A program made the translations under genes and the position numbers. Under the pieces are notes generated by a model, which worked only from the letters and a program-made list of their open reading frames with translations, was not told where the DNA came from and made no database searches. From positions 171,242,518 to 171,306,517 of the forward strand of contig CM061067.1 in NCBI GenBank assembly GCA_030762895.1: a DNA stretch of 64,000 bases. Reading direction: 5' to 3'. The stretch is from Sophora flavescens (taxonomy: Eukaryota; Streptophyta; Magnoliopsida; Fabales; Fabaceae). This document shows positions 24,913 through 38,470 of this stretch, piece after piece (position 1 is the first letter of the stretch; each line of letters opens with the position of its first letter).

Positions 24913-26933
24913 CTATTTCATCTTTTCCATTAACTCCTTACAATATTCAAGAAATTCAGAAATTTCAGCTGGCGCAGAAAATGGGTTCATCATTCCTTCA
25001 GCCCTCCTTAAAAATCTTGGGATATCCTCAATTGCTTGGTTGGCTAACCATGCTAACTTTGTATAATGATCCTTCCAAAACATGCTTTCATTGTTAAGCC
25101 CTTTGATGATCTTCGCATGATCTTCCACCTGATTATCCAACTTTATGAAACGATCTCTCCAATACATTCCTTCATTCTTAAGCTCATTGATGACATTCTC
25201 TTGATCTTTACATAACCTTTCAACTTACATACATTTCCTTGTTCTTTCTTCAGTCCCTCTTGATACGTTGCCGCTAATTGCTCAACTTCTTCCCAATGTT
25301 GCCTTTCATTGTTGACCCTGTTCTCATACTCAGCCACCACATTTTCTAATTGTTGTTTCAAATACCCGAGTTGCCTTTGAACACTCCTTTCAGTCATCTT
25401 GGATTTTTGGTACAATTCTTTCAACTGTTTGGCATAATCCAAAGCTTTATCTTTTTCTTTTCCATGCAGCTCTAACTCCTTATTTGCAGCCCTCAAGCAA
25501 TCTTGTGTCTTGAACTTGCATTCTTATTCAACTCTTGCCCTTTTATTAGTCTTCTCAAGACATTGTCCCTTTTGGGTGTTTTCTAGTTGCAAGACCTTGT
25601 TTTCTCGAATTGCTTCTTCTAATTTTTCTTGCAATCTTTTCTTCTCTTCTTCTGGCTTGCGCAATGCTGCTTTAAGCTCCTCTAACTCTTCAATGGTAAT
25701 TGAGGTTGCTACAGGTGTCTCATCAACAATTTCCTTGACAACTGGAATTGAACACTGAAAGGGTAACTTGATTTTCTAAACCCTATCCCTTAGCCATTGA
25801 CGATAACTCTATTTTGCATCACAACTCCTTTTTCCAAGGTCTTTACTTTTTCGAATGACACGATCCCAGGCCGGACGAATTCTTTCAAGCATTTTAGTGT
25901 CCTTCATATCCTTCTCATAAAGAACAAAAGGAGTTATCATTTCTTCAGTTGGTGGGTCTCTTAAGGGATAACCAAGTTGCCTTAAAGCCAAAGAGGGATT
26001 ATAATTAATGCACCCTTTAGTTCCCATGAGTGGTACATTAGGAAAATTCCCACACTGATAGATCACCTCATGTACCTCCTACCACTGTGGGTACCATCGA
26101 ACTGTCTTTTCATTAAGATCGACTAGACTTTGTGCCCACTGCCAAATATTCTTGACCTTCACATTGCACATCTTGAAGTCTTCAATAGAGCATGATACTT
26201 TGCATTTATTATTAAACATGTGAGTGGTTATCTAGATATAAAGCACAGGCAAGCAGCACACTATCTTCTTTCCTTTCTTCTCATGACAATAATTGAAAGT
26301 ACAATATGTGTCCGCAAGAACAGCTAGTACATGACTCTCTCCCCTATCTCTAAAGGCCAAGAAGATATCAATTGCAGCAAAATCTATGTACTCATCAATG
26401 TGTGGAAACAGAACAACCCCATAAACGGAAAGAGCCAATACGTCCATGAAAGAAGCCCAATCTCCAACTTTTGCCAAATGATGAATTCTCTCTTCTATGT
26501 AGTTTTGCTGAAATCCATCGTAGCCACTTTGATTATGCTTCTTGCTTTGCAACTCTTGTACCTGTACTCTCAACACATTTGCAGCTGCTTGCATGGAAGG
26601 GTAGTGCCCCAAGTATCGATAAGGCTTGAGATTTTCCAATGGATACCCTAAGATTTGTGCAAATTCTTCCAAGGTAGGTGCCATTTGGAAATCTTGGAAA
26701 CTAAAACACCTCATGGGAAGATCATAGAATTGGGCTAATGCAGTAATGGCCTCTACTTTCACGTCCACCTTTAGCAGCTCAAGTATCTTTCCATACTTTC
26801 TATCGAAGGTCAGGCACTAAATCTTTGTCAGCAAGCCAAAACAAGTTTACAAACTTTCAACTTCGGGCTTCTTGACTTTCAAAACCAAGGTCTTTCTTAG
26901 CATGGCTGACGATGCCTCATTACTTGATCCCAT
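24913..26933 (-). pseudogene. Broken ORF1 of the Ogre-type element (DUF7745-like, coiled-coil C-terminus)
   Basis: Reading from ATG at 26933, one frame can be followed to about 25143. It is interrupted by stops, including two near 26820-26850, one at 26232, one near 26070, and others near 25806, 25760 and 25525. The last part (25167-24913) lies in another frame. The N-terminal part has KYGKILELL, AITALAQFYDLPMRCFSFQD, APTLEEFAQILGYPLE, YGVVLFPHIDEYID and HEKKGKKIVCC, the pattern of the plant DUF7745 retroelement protein. A middle block (CGNFPNVPLMGTKGCINYNP) follows, then Glu/Lys/Gln-rich coiled coil. In Ogre elements a protein of unknown function lies upstream of gag. The family name is from memory and not searched. 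Confidence 0.75.
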
Positions 26934-27670
26934 ATTTCTTTTACAGATGATACTCACAACCGAGCTTTACATTCCTACGATTCTCTAGCATACCCACCAA
27001 TAAAATATGTGAGGAAAAAAATGAATGGATGCATGTTGAACTATTTTTTTTTTCTTTTTTTTTTTTATAAAAATAATGGGGATGCAATGCATGATGGAAT
27101 AATTTTAATTTAAAAGGTGTATACATAAACATAATGCTCCTGTGTCCTGAATGGGTTTCACCTAAAATTGAGGATTTCTACCCTAATGATCTATAGCCTT
27201 GTAACTTGTGAAACCTCCCTTGGGTGGCTGTAAAACTTACTAGTAAATGATTTCTAGAGCTAAGTACCTATTTCGGAATGTTGACCACAAACAGGAAGTA
27301 CATCCAAAATGTGGGCATTCACGAAAGAGTCACATTCTAGATGAGATTCTCGTGATAACCAAACATGAAGTACATCCAAAATGGCTACCACTAACAATCT
27401 CGCACTATCATAAGTTTCACTCACACCCGAGTATAGGGCCCCACTCATAAGTGTGTGCAAAGTGTAAGTGTGGTGTGTGAAGGGAGCAAAACTTATAACT
27501 ACCCCAACTGCAAAATAAAAACGTATATACAATAACAAAACAAAAACAAATATTTACAACATGCACAAAAAAACAAAAAACAAAAAACAAAGAGGGTAAA
27601 ATAAAAAAGAAGAAGAAAAACAATTTTGCACAAATAACTAAATTAAGCTTGACTCTTTTAAAAAAATAAT

Positions 27671-27687
27671 CCCCAATGGAGTTGCCA
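27671..27687 (-). other. Primer-binding site of the Ogre/Tat-type element
   Basis: The minus strand reads TGGCAACTCCATTGGGG, two bases after the 5' LTR end, close to the tRNA-Arg-type site TGGCGACTC known from Ogre. Confidence 0.75.
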
Positions 27688-27689
27688 TC

Positions 27690-29644
27690 TGTCGCAACCA
27701 CATCGCGACGGGAGCGGTGAACAAATTAATTGATTTTACGAATATTGAGTCGCCACCAAAGTTTATTTATTTAGGGAAACATTGGAAAAACCCTTTTTTT
27801 AATTGACTAGTCTTCGAAAACACATTTAGAGTTCGGGAGTCAATTATGTGTATGGAAGGTATTAGCACCCTACGGCATCCATTGAAAAATGGTTACCTCT
27901 AGTTAATTGTGCAAAATTATGTTAACTTCAAAAATATTTATTTCACCCTTTTATTAAAAGAAACCATTAAAGATTGTTATTTTATTATGTTTTAAGTAAA
28001 AGAAGAAAAAAGGTATTTATGAGAAATTGAAAGGGATTTTATGAAAATTTATTTTTGGGGCTTGACAGAAATGTATCCTGCTCCTACGTATCCCCGGTTG
28101 TAATAGGAAATTCAAAGCTACCTAGTTCTTTAAAAAAAAATGTTTGTTGGTTTTTATTAAATTTAATTATATTTGAAACACTTAGGATCACCAAGTTGTC
28201 ACAACTCAAATGTCCTATGAAAATAAAGATTAACAAGATGTCACATCTCAGTTAACCAGTTTATTTTGGAAGAAATTGATTTAAATTTATTTTTATTTTT
28301 AGGCTTAGGATTACCAAGTTGTCACAACTCAGGTGTCCTAACAAAATATAATGATTAACAAGATGTCACATCTTAGCTAACCCTTTTACTTTAAAAGAAA
28401 TTGATTTTGTTTTATTTTTTATATTTTCAAGACTTAGGATCACCAAGTTGTTACAACTCAGGTGTCCTAATAAAATAAGGATTAACAGGATGTTGCATCT
28501 CATCTAACCCCTTTATTTTAAAAGAAAATAATTATATTTTTATTTTAAAGATTTAGGATCACCAAGTTGTCACAACTTAGATGTCCTAAAAAGATATGTA
28601 TAAGGATTAACAAGATGTCACATCTCAGTCAACCTTTTTATTTCAAAGGAATATTCCCTATAATTTGATAAACATATATCAAATTAATTGATATATTATT
28701 ATGAAAAGTATTTGAATTTTAAGAAACAAGTATATGTGATCAAGTCATAATTGTAACAAAGTTATACAAGTATTTTACCAAATCATTATGTGTATTTACC
28801 TTCTTTTTTTGTTTAAATCAATATATGTGAATTAGAATACAGTCAGTCACCATCTAAACCAAGAAACGGACGAAAGAACAACAGGCAAAAACATTACATG
28901 CACATGGACATTAGTGGGGTTCAGCCCTAATAAACAATAACAAGAAATAAATAAATAATAAATAAAAAAGGTAAAGGTAAGGGATATTGAACCCCCGAGA
29001 TGAAGTTGCTGCACGGAGCAGCTAAGAAAAGAAAACACTATGGGGCGGCTCACTCACAGTGCAAAGCAATGGTATAAGGGCAGCGACACGATGTAGAGCG
29101 GTATGTGGATGACAGCATGGTGGAGCAGAACTGCAGTATGCGACAAATGGCGGAACTGGTTCAGTGATAGCGACGCAGTGGGTTTATGGGTAACAGACAC
29201 ATGGTGACACAATGGACGATGGTCGTACGCGGCATAGTGTGGCGGACTGATTTCCTTTCCTTTCCTTTTCTTTTCTGCTATCAAGATGTTGTGAGTACGA
29301 AGAAAATGAAAAGTGGAGTAAAGAAGAAGAATCAGAAATAGGAAGAAATGGAGAAATTCTTATTTGTGAAAGAAGAGAGATCAGAAGAACCAAAAATCAG
29401 CCCCCCTTCCCTTGCTACTCATTCATCTTTTTATACCAATAATCCTTTAAAATGAATAATCATTTCCAGTTGTAACTGCCTAAATTGTTATGAATCAGAA
29501 TTTTATTAGCAGTCAAAGGATGAATAATGGCTATCAATTCTTGCCATTAATTCTTAATCCAGCAGTTGCAAAAACCCAAAAGTCAACCCTCAATTTTTTT
29601 TTAATAATAACATAGGAAAAGCCGGACAAAATATAGTATTCACA
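27690..29644 (-). repeat. 5' LTR of the Ogre/Tat-type element
   Basis: The plus-strand ends are TGTCGCAACC and TTCACA. It contains the same four ~115-130-bp internal tandem units as the other LTR (about 28185-28640). Scattered substitutions and small indels between the LTRs indicate an insertion of moderate age. Confidence 0.85.
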
Positions 29645-29649
29645 AATAT

Positions 29650-31214
29650 CATAACAAAAGGATAAATCATTACTTTTTGAGGTGAAAACTTTAGGAAAAT
29701 GAAAATTTTAACAAAAAACTTAAAGCATTTCATAAACAAAAAACATAAGTTTCCTTGCTTGTAAAAGTATTTCATAATATTCACTTATCATGTTTTGTGG
29801 TGGGTTTTGCTAAGAAAAGAAGAATATCACATGTTAGCTCATGGAATTAAAGCACTTGACATCCATTGGTTTACACTTGACATCAATTGGTTTCTCAACC
29901 TAAATCTCAAACAATATATTACTAAGTTTTCAAAAGGAAAACAAAAGAAAAATGTTTGAAACCATAGTGATAAAAATTAAAAAATCAAAACATTGAAACC
30001 TATTTTAGTGTTCACAATGAATTGAAATCATAAAACTATTTGAAAGATAAAACCATAGTAATAAAAATTGAAAAATCAAAACATTGAATTGTTTTTGATA
30101 CATTGAAACTCTGAAAAAATTAATTTGAAATTTGAATCACAAGCTTTGGAAAAGGTTCTCCATAATTACCTAAAAGTTGCTATTACTTTTAAATATTCTC
30201 AAAACATTTTCTTGAACTAATTGGTATTGTAGATCTCCCAACAATTAATACTATATATGATTATCAACGTAAACCATTTTCAAAAAATTTCCTAATAGAT
30301 GTAAAAGAAAACTAATGAAAATCTATATTAATTATTTCTCTTCGTTAAAAATCAATAAAATTAATAAATTTATTTATTTTTATTAAAAAACCAATTTAAA
30401 AGAAATCAATAAAAATTAAGAAATCAAAACATTGAAACATATATTGGTAGTCACAATGTGTCGAAATCATAAAAATTATGGAAAAGGTTCAAACAATATT
30501 ATTGATAGGCTTTGGAAAAGGTTCTCCAAAATTATGGATAAGTTTTCATTACTTTTAAAATATTTTAAAAATATTTTCATGTTGTATAATTATTTTCACT
30601 ACACATAAATTGCCTACAAGCGTAGATAAGTTATCTATTTTGGTAAACTGTAATTCATAATCATGATTAAATTCTAATTCAGTGGAAATATTGAAATATC
30701 AATCATCACAGTGGAAAAATTATATGATATTTGTATATATGATGAAAATTAATTTCCGATCATTGAAAACAAATATATTGGATGTTGCATTCGAATTATC
30801 TACCCAAAAAAAAAAAGACTACTTAAATTACAATTTATGGAAATTAATGTTTGATTAAAACATTAATTCTAATTCAATGAAGCAATAAGCACGAGAATGA
30901 TTAAATTCAAAATCAAATTTAGTGTAAATATCAATCGGCAAAACTATCCACTTTCAATATCCAAACCAGTCATTTAGATCTTTGTTAATTCCCACTAAAC
31001 ACTTCTATTTGGCAAGAAGAAGCCTTGCTTGACTACTATGTTGGTTACATCTTATAATCTCTGGCACCGAAACCGTTCAACCACCAGATGCTATACATAT
31101 AATTCTGGGGCTTCCAACAACTATCTTAAGTTCTCATGTTTAGGGTCCTAATCATAACCAAGCTTTCACCACTGAGCAATCTTTTAGCCATAATGAATCA
31201 CCACATGGAAGTTG
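29650..31214. other. AT-rich intergenic sequence with degenerate direct repeats
   Basis: Phrases such as AAAATCAAAACATTGAAAC and AAAAGGTTCTCCA recur two to three times between 29950 and 30540. The part at 30960-31214 is less AT-rich, but no open frame or exon could be supported. Confidence 0.45.
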
Positions 31215-34200
31215 TGTAACATCCCGACTTTTCGCTGTTTTCTAATATCGGAAATTTATATAAATACGTTTATATTTTTATCCGAGACTTAGAAAATGTA
31301 TTTAATTAAACTGAAACCTTACACTCTACTTTACCACAGAGAGTTACGATAAAAATTTGGGTTGAAAAGTCAGGTGAAACTCGGTCTGTGAATTTCACTG
31401 ACAGTATGATTATACTGATAAGAAAACCTAATTTTAATTCGTGAACCAAAAATTTAAGGTTTTTATTTAATTTCCTACGATTTTGATTATTTTGAGGTAT
31501 TTCACTAAAAAGTGAAATATTATATTTTATCCGGATGATATCTTAAGTCGGGATCGATCGGGAGTTTGAATACGAGATTACCGGGAACCGCTAATGGATA
31601 ATATCCGTGAGTCACAAATAACAAGGCCATGTGGATGATGTCATGGATGGAGTCATTAGACATGATGACAATTTCTAGGGAAATTGCATTTTGGTCCTTA
31701 AACTTTCTCTTAATTACTTTTTAGTCCTAAGTTAATTCTTCAAGTTATCCTTGTCAATTGGGCCAATTCCTTGCTATCCAAATCCATTGGGGGCTGCGGC
31801 CATAAGCCCAATAACATGGTTATGAAGGCAGTTTTTCATGAAGCCATTTTGTACTCATAAACTTTCCTTGTCAAGTATCAAGTCTTAAGCATTTTTAAGC
31901 TTCAAAATCAATTGGACTTGGAGGAATTTTCTCAAGCCCATTGCGCAAAGGGCCAAGCCCAATCCTTGGCTCATAAATTCTTGATGAGTCAAGTGAGCTC
32001 TAGCTCATTCTTGCACTTTCCTTCATCTTCTTCAAACTTCCACATTGTTCTTATTTTCTCCTTGCACAAGAAAGCTTGATTTGTGAAGGAACTTAGTGAT
32101 TCCTTGACATTTTTTGAAATCCAAGAGGTGATTCATGTTCCTCATCATCTTTAAGTTATAGGTTCTTCAATTCATTTCTTGTTTTAAAGCTTTATTCATC
32201 TTGTTCATCTTAGTTGTTCTTAACTTTGAAAATTCATAGAAAATCTTAGAAAAATCCTAAAAATGTGAAACCAATTTCTATGTTCCTATTATCATCTCTA
32301 TTATCATAATCCAAGAGATTGTTGCAAACAAAGTTTTCCTCCCCATTTATTTTGATGAGGCTGAACCCTAGGAAAAGTGGGTGGAGGAGTTTTTGTTCAA
32401 ATTTTTAGAAAGTGATCATAGATCTCATCTTTCTAATATGTGTTGCGTTTGAATCCAAGTTCTTGTATCAAACTAAAATCTATAGCCATTTTTTCATGCT
32501 TTGGCCGAAACTATGCTTGGAGGAACTTGGAAGTTTTCGATTCAATCTTTGTTGATTCATCACTAATCTATTGTCTTAAGTACTTAGGATCATTAATCCA
32601 AAGACTTAGGGAATTTTAGTAATTTTTAGCCACAAAATCCATTCATGGCCGTGACCTATCCTTAGTGATTATGTGATTGTATTTGTTTGATTTTGATTGG
32701 TTGATTGTGGTTTGTTGAAGGATAAAGAATCGTATCGTGTACGTGCATTGACGGTTTCCGGATTCGCGACAAAGTTTTAAATCGGAAGCTAAGTTCTTCG
32801 AGAGGTAAGGGGAGCTTACCTGAGGGATTTTTCCCAATGACTGTATGTGATTAGTGTGTGGTTTGTACTATTTATCTGTGGTTGTGGTGCTTGTTTAATT
32901 TGGTTCAAGTTGTATTATTCTTATATGTGATTGTTTATCTACATTAAATTGTTTATTTGCAGTTATGTATTATAGTGATTTGATGCATGATCTGCCTGGG
33001 ATAATTGCTATGATATTGTTGTTGATTGTTGTTTGAGAAGCCTGACAGTGGTCAGTGCCCAATCAATTAATCAGATAAAAACTTTAATAAGCTTTCTAAA
33101 TTATATTCAATGTTTTATGAAAAAAAATTGGTATATAATTGATGGAATATTTTATTTGGGAAAAATAACAAATGTTGGGAAATATCATTATTTTAATGAT
33201 TTATTGGTGTAAGAGTGAACTATAAGTCACAGTGAGGACGTAACCGTGAAATTATTTTTGTACTGCTAATTTTTACGTAAGAAATTCCGTAATATTATAA
33301 AAAGTTATTTTATGAAAATAACTTAATTATGATTTAGAAAATTATTTAAGGAGAAAAGGTCAAATTTTGACTAAAACGTATTTTAAAACGTTAGACGACG
33401 ATTTGTTCTGAAAACGCGGTTATAGAAAGTATTTTCTTAAAACAACAGTATTTCTTTAGTCTCAAGTGACTCCCTTTTTGAAACATAAGATTTTCAGAAA
33501 AAAGATTTCAAGTAATTGATGATTTTACAAAGGAAATTCCAATTTTGAAATGATTTTTTAGAATCAAGTTTTACTCAACGACGGTATTTCCGACAACTTG
33601 GATAAGTTATGGGAGTTTTGGTTTTAGATTTGTTTTTCACAGAACGAAAGGATGTAAACGGTGAAATGGAACTTAGTAACCGAGACGTCGGGGTACTAGT
33701 GTTCTTACGACGTTAAGGACTTGATGTCCTGTGGACATTGTGTCTATTTTGTGGAGTAACAAACGATGTTAAAAGACTTTTGATGTTTTTCTATTACCAC
33801 GAACCTAAGACTGGTGCATCGGTCTAGAGGTTTCGTGATTGAGCACTCGGACTTTGTGTCTTGTGTTAACGATGAAAATTTTAAGACGTTGAAAACTACG
33901 ATGATCGTAAGCTTTTGATCTTTGACAAGGAAAGATTGAACATGAAGAAAAATGATGAAAACAAAATGTTTTACTTGTATTTTTGGCAGACTTGCCTACG
34001 AAGTTAATCATGGTATCTTGATGATATTCATGTCTCGACATATCTGTTAATCATGGTGATATTCATGTCTCGATGTATCATTGTACCTTGGTGGTCAATG
34101 AAAACCATACACGACTTTCTCATTGTGCCTTGTGTTGGACAATGGGTATGGTAACCATACACGACGTTCTCATTGTGCCTTGCTATGGTAAAAATGACGT

Positions 34201-34983
34201 GCCTTATTTGGTAATCGAGTCTGATCAACTCATTCATTCGACGTTGGGGGATCTCCGGAGATTAAGTAAAATGTTAGACGACGAATATTGAAGTGTTCAT
34301 GCATAAGTTTTCAAACGATGATGTTTGGGGTGTGAAACCCATTGATTAACTATTGCCTTGTTATGAATGCTTATGTTTTTATGAAAATGTATATGTGTAT
34401 GTTTTTTGTTATGTCTCACATGTGGCTATTGTGTTAAATCCGTATATAGACATCTCACCCTTACAAATATATCAGGTTTATTCTAGACTACGGTACTACT
34501 TTGGTACACTAGTACGAATGAAGCGAAGGAATTCACTAAGTCATTCGAGGACTTAACCTCTAGATGCTTGAAGAAGTATTCGTTAGTGGGAATGTCACGA
34601 GGGTATTTCAAATAACTGTTTTATAGAGTGACCGGCTTAGGAATTTTGGTTGAGTTGTATAATTAAAAAGGTATTTAACTGTGAGATTGTAAGTTAGTCT
34701 TTGTTATAATTTTCTCTTTTGAAAAATGAGATTCTTTGGGGGGAAAAAGGTGTAAGTCGTGGCAACCTTGTTTTGAATGTGTAAAGGTTTTGGATGTGTA
34801 AAGATATTCAATATGACTTCACTACTTTAATTTATGTATCATGTTTCTCGAGCTTTCCGTTAAAGAAAATATTTACACCCGAGTTTTCTGCCTTATAAGA
34901 AAATATTATTTTCCGAAAGCAGCCAGCAAATTACTTTTGAATTTATTTCAGCACGTGTTACAAAGTAATGCCCAAGGGGGGTG
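31215..34983 (+). mobile_element. Tekay-like LTR (about 3.8 kb), probably solo with a damaged 3' end
   Basis: Starts TGTAACATCCCGACTTTTCG and carries the same landmarks as the other two LTRs, including TTCGAGAGGTAAGGGGAGCTTACC (split here: TTCGAGAGGTAAGGGG then AGCTTACC) near 32798-32821. The 3' part AAAGTAATGCCCAAGG (34963-34978) matches the end of the LTR at 58919-63332, but the expected final GTTACA is missing after 34983 and no target duplication was found. No internal coding region adjoins either end. Read as a solo or truncated LTR. Confidence 0.65.
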
Positions 34984-36984
34984 AGCAAGATATAATTTGG
35001 TGAAAATAACAAAGTACAAATACAACACATTAAAAGCTAAAAAAACAACAAAGATCAAAGCAACACTCAAAACACCGAATACTCAAAACAGTTGAATACC
35101 TTCAAGCAACCAATATGAAGTACTTAAAATTTTCAAATTGCAAGGTCGAAGCAAAAACAAAAAAGTAGGTTCTGATGAATTTATATAGATAATATGAATT
35201 AATGATAAGATATCTTGTTCAAATATATGGTGTAACAGTTAATTTAAGCAATAAACAATTACTCTGCTTATAAAAAGGGAGAAACTTCTCCGGCTAGTTG
35301 ATCATCCATTTTCATTTGTTCACTCTTTCAGCTAATGTCATTGGCAACCGTAATGAAATATTTTTCATAATATTTCATTAAAATTTAAATATGAAGCAAT
35401 CTTAAAGATCAACATGGAGTTCATAATGCCATTATAATCTTCCACCATTCAACTGCCCTCCACAAAGTTAGCACAAATGCTATACATATCTATTGGAACG
35501 TAAGAGACAGGATGTCACTAAGAAGGAAGTCAAAGACAAAATGACACAATGAATGAGAATCAAGCCAATCAAAAAGTTAAGTGTAACATGATTTTGCTGT
35601 CGGCCCCTGGTTCAAGAGTAATTACAATAAAGTTGAGATTGACGGCTTGAACCCTTATTCCTCTTGACGATTTTGCACGGCAATATCAAACCACGGCCAA
35701 GTGGAGTGAGCCATATCTTGTCCAATGCTGTAATTAGAAGCAGAAACTCGACTATTATAATGGGAACGGTCAGGTTGAAGTCAAAGAAGGCAAAAACAAA
35801 TGTTTAAAAAGGGCAAAACAATCTAATAAAAAAAATTTAAAATAAAAAAGATAAATACCTGGTGGATGAAAAAATCAAGAGACATGAAAATAAGGCAATG
35901 AAATTGGTGGATGCATCCGTCAGAGTTGGTGAAATTTGAAAGAGAAAGAGAATGAAGCTGTGGACGAAAAAATATGTAAAGGTGTGTAGTGGAGAGAGTG
36001 ATTGTATAGAGTGAAAAAAATTTGGGAACATTTTTCAATGATGAAAGCTGGAACCTACACTCAAAGGTTTAGATGAAGGTGAATTGAATTTTGAAATGAG
36101 TAAGAGAAATACATTGAAAGTTGAGAATGAGTACGAAAAATGTCACCAACATAGCCACAGGATGGACTGTCATGCAACTTGTACACTAAATAAAAATCCT
36201 GGAGAAATTATAGAAATTCCAACAAAAGGTATTCATAAAGATAAATTAGAGGTAAAGACATGGATTCAGATCCTCTACCTTTTAGGTGGGAGAAGTCAGG
36301 TGACTTTAGTGTATTCTGGGAGAGAAAGAGGTGAGAGAAAAATGAGAAATAAGGTGACTTTTCCCACCACAAAGGTATAGGATCAGAACCCTAAAGACAT
36401 CCTCTCATTTTTTATTTTAAAAAAATTAAAGAAGGATAAGAAAAGGAGAAATGAAGAACCTTGCACACCTTCATGTCCTTGAAGCATCCTGTTAACAACT
36501 CAGCTGGACTTTGTGTAATGGAATGGTAAGCACTTGATTTAATGGCTTCAAGGTATCAAGAACACATGTTCCACCTATAAAAAATGACTAAGAAATCAGA
36601 TATAAAGTCATTTCCATATATAACATAGATCTCACTTCTACTAATAATCACTAATCAGAGTAAACAAACATGATGGCTTCCCCCTTTTTCAAACTCAGAA
36701 ACATGGCTTCCCCCTTTTTCAAACTCCAGAGACTGTTGGGCATAGAAAAAAAACAAAAATCTTGGAATCACATCCTATTAAGGCACAATTATAGAACAAA
36801 ATCATCCATATAAGATACCATCAAAAATAAAAATTCAAAAATAAAAAATGCATCTTTACCTATATGAATCCTGCTTGCTACTATGAATCTTTATATGGTC
36901 CCAACACAATTTTCTTCAGGAATTTCTCTGCATACTGTAGACCTGCATTGGAGGAAAATGGAAACAAAAGCTTCAATGAATTCT
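34984..36984. other. Intergenic sequence, no supported gene
   Basis: Open frames here (for example 36084-36380 plus) match no family. A ~31-bp sequence with ATGGCTTCCCCCTTTTTC is present twice in tandem at about 36670-36730. Less AT-rich patches at 35590-35760 and 36440-36570 could be exons or old insertions, but no reading frame supports this. Confidence 0.4.
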
Positions 36985-37440
36985 CGTGTGAAACATTTGA
37001 TCGAACACCTTGTGAGCAAGGTTGGATTTCTATAATCACAAAAGCCAAATGCTACATATATGATTCAATTAAAGTTCATTGGAAAAATTGCATTGTTCTA
37101 GCATCCAACCTTAACTTCAGAGTTTCTCATGTATTTAGAGAAGCAATTCATTGTGTTGATAAATTGGCAAACCATGGAATAGTATCCAAATGTTTTTCAT
37201 GGTGGAATTTGATTCCAGGCTTTATTAGATGGACTTCTTTTGTAATAGATGGAGCTTTCCCAACTATAGATTCAAATGGTTTCTTTTCCTCGTGGGTTTT
37301 GGTCTTTGTACCCCATGTTTTTGTATTCTTTTTTCTTTTATTAATAATACTCTGATGTGCTGTAAATGATTGATAGTGGTTTTGGTGCCAACTTAGATGG
37401 GATGATCTTCACTATAGTGATGCCTTTGCACATCAATTCA
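36985..37440 (+). mobile_element. 5'-truncated LINE fragment: end of an RNase H domain and 3' tail
   Basis: The plus-strand frame reads VHWKNC, NLNFRVSHVFREAIHCVDKL (with ANHG following) and WWNLIPGFIRW, the C-terminal part of the RNase H-like domain of plant L1 elements. It closely parallels the minus-strand LINE at 38283-42951, which has FRVTHIYREGNSCADGLANY and WWANVPDFIRDEF. The final catalytic Asp is kept (CVDKLANHG). The non-coding tail also matches that LINE (GGTGCCAACTTAGATGGGATG against GGTGCCAACCTAGTCGAGATG). The 5' junction is approximate. Confidence 0.75.
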
Positions 37441-38266
37441 TAAAAAAAGATTTATAATATATGCAATATGGGTTGCATAGATGGAAGAAATGATTTTTCC
37501 CCCAAATGATTGACGATGAACATACTGTACGCTTTTTTTTTTCTCTTTAAGAGAAATCAATCCAAACAAAACTGGTCCATCTTTAGTATACCAACATAAA
37601 AGCCAAAAAAAATTATAAAGCATTGTTAAAATCTCATACAACTCAGTAAATTGCACAGTTCAGACAAAGAGAGATTGAGGAGAGGAAGGCAATGAAGAGT
37701 GCTACAAACTCTCGACGGTGGCGGTGGTCTCCAAGCGCGACAGTGGTGGTTTCAACTGAGAGGGAGAATGAGAAAAAAATCTGAGACGAAGAGGAGGAAA
37801 AGAAAACAGAATACCAAAGGAAGGGAGGAAGAAATTTTACCTGCACCGTGACTGAGAGAGAATGATGACATGAAGAGTGAAATATTTGGTTTAATTATTT
37901 GTTTAGTTGTTATAAGAGCATTGACCTATCCAATTTGAAATTTGAAAAGCATTGGGAAGTAGAATAGATTATTAATGCATGGTTGACAGAAAAGAGGGAG
38001 AGAGAAAGATGAAAAAAATAAAAAAGATCAGAAATTATTTGATTGGCTACAATGGGAGGTTGAAATTAATTTGTTGGTTTTCCCTGTATTGGAAGCATGA
38101 GCTGGATCCCACTATTATAAATTGTGCTTGAATTTTTTTTTTTTGAACATTAACGTGAAACTTTCTAAAAATAGAATGGATTGAAGGAGCTTCCTTTGGA
38201 AGCCATTACATGAGAAGACGCCACATGTAAAAAGTTTCCTTGAAAGTAGCCTTGATTTATATTATG
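37441..38266. other. Intergenic sequence with a possible leader-like C/T-rich patch
   Basis: On the minus strand, 37860-37640 is C/T-rich with runs typical of plant 5' leaders, and one short open frame (67 codons). No downstream exon could be tied to it, so no gene is called. Confidence 0.35.
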
Positions 38267-38470
38267 TATAGGTATGATATATATATATATATTAATTAAA
38301 GGCTATGACATGCTACGACATCACTATAGAAGAAGGCATCTCGACTAGGTTGGCACCCCAACTACTAACAATCATCTGCTGCAAGCCAACATATTATTGA
38401 AGATAAAAAAGAATACAGAGAATAGCATGGGGGGACAAAAAAAACCAAAACCCATGAAGAAAAAAAACAA

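Larger units (their letters stand above)
17575..29644 (-). mobile_element. Complete 12-kb Ogre/Tat-type LTR element lacking gag-pol
   Basis: LTRs at 17575-19572 (3') and 27690-29644 (5') are roughly 95% alike by eye and are flanked by AATAT at 17570-17574 and 29645-29649. Just inside the 5' LTR is TGGCAACTCCATTGGGG (minus strand, 27687-27671), which resembles the tRNA-Arg primer site of Ogre elements. Just before the 3' LTR is a purine tract, AAAGAGGGGCAGC. In transcription order: leader, DUF7745-like ORF1 with a coiled-coil C-terminus, non-coding sequence with several tandem arrays, PPT. No gag, protease, RT, RNase H or integrase motif was found, so mobility would depend on a related autonomous element. 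Confidence 0.85.

Noticed and set aside
26331..26651. 106-codon plus-strand frame
   Set aside because: Shadow of the DUF7745-like ORF1 on the minus strand, which shows clear family motifs.
31215..34983. Full element with two LTRs
   Set aside because: Only one LTR is visible, with no adjoining PBS or PPT and no target duplication.
36084..36380. 98-codon plus-strand frame
   Set aside because: No recognised domain, and composition is like the surrounding sequence; no support as an exon.
37640..37870. C/T-rich leader-like region suggesting a gene start on the minus strand
   Set aside because: No downstream exon, splice pattern or protein could be tied to it.
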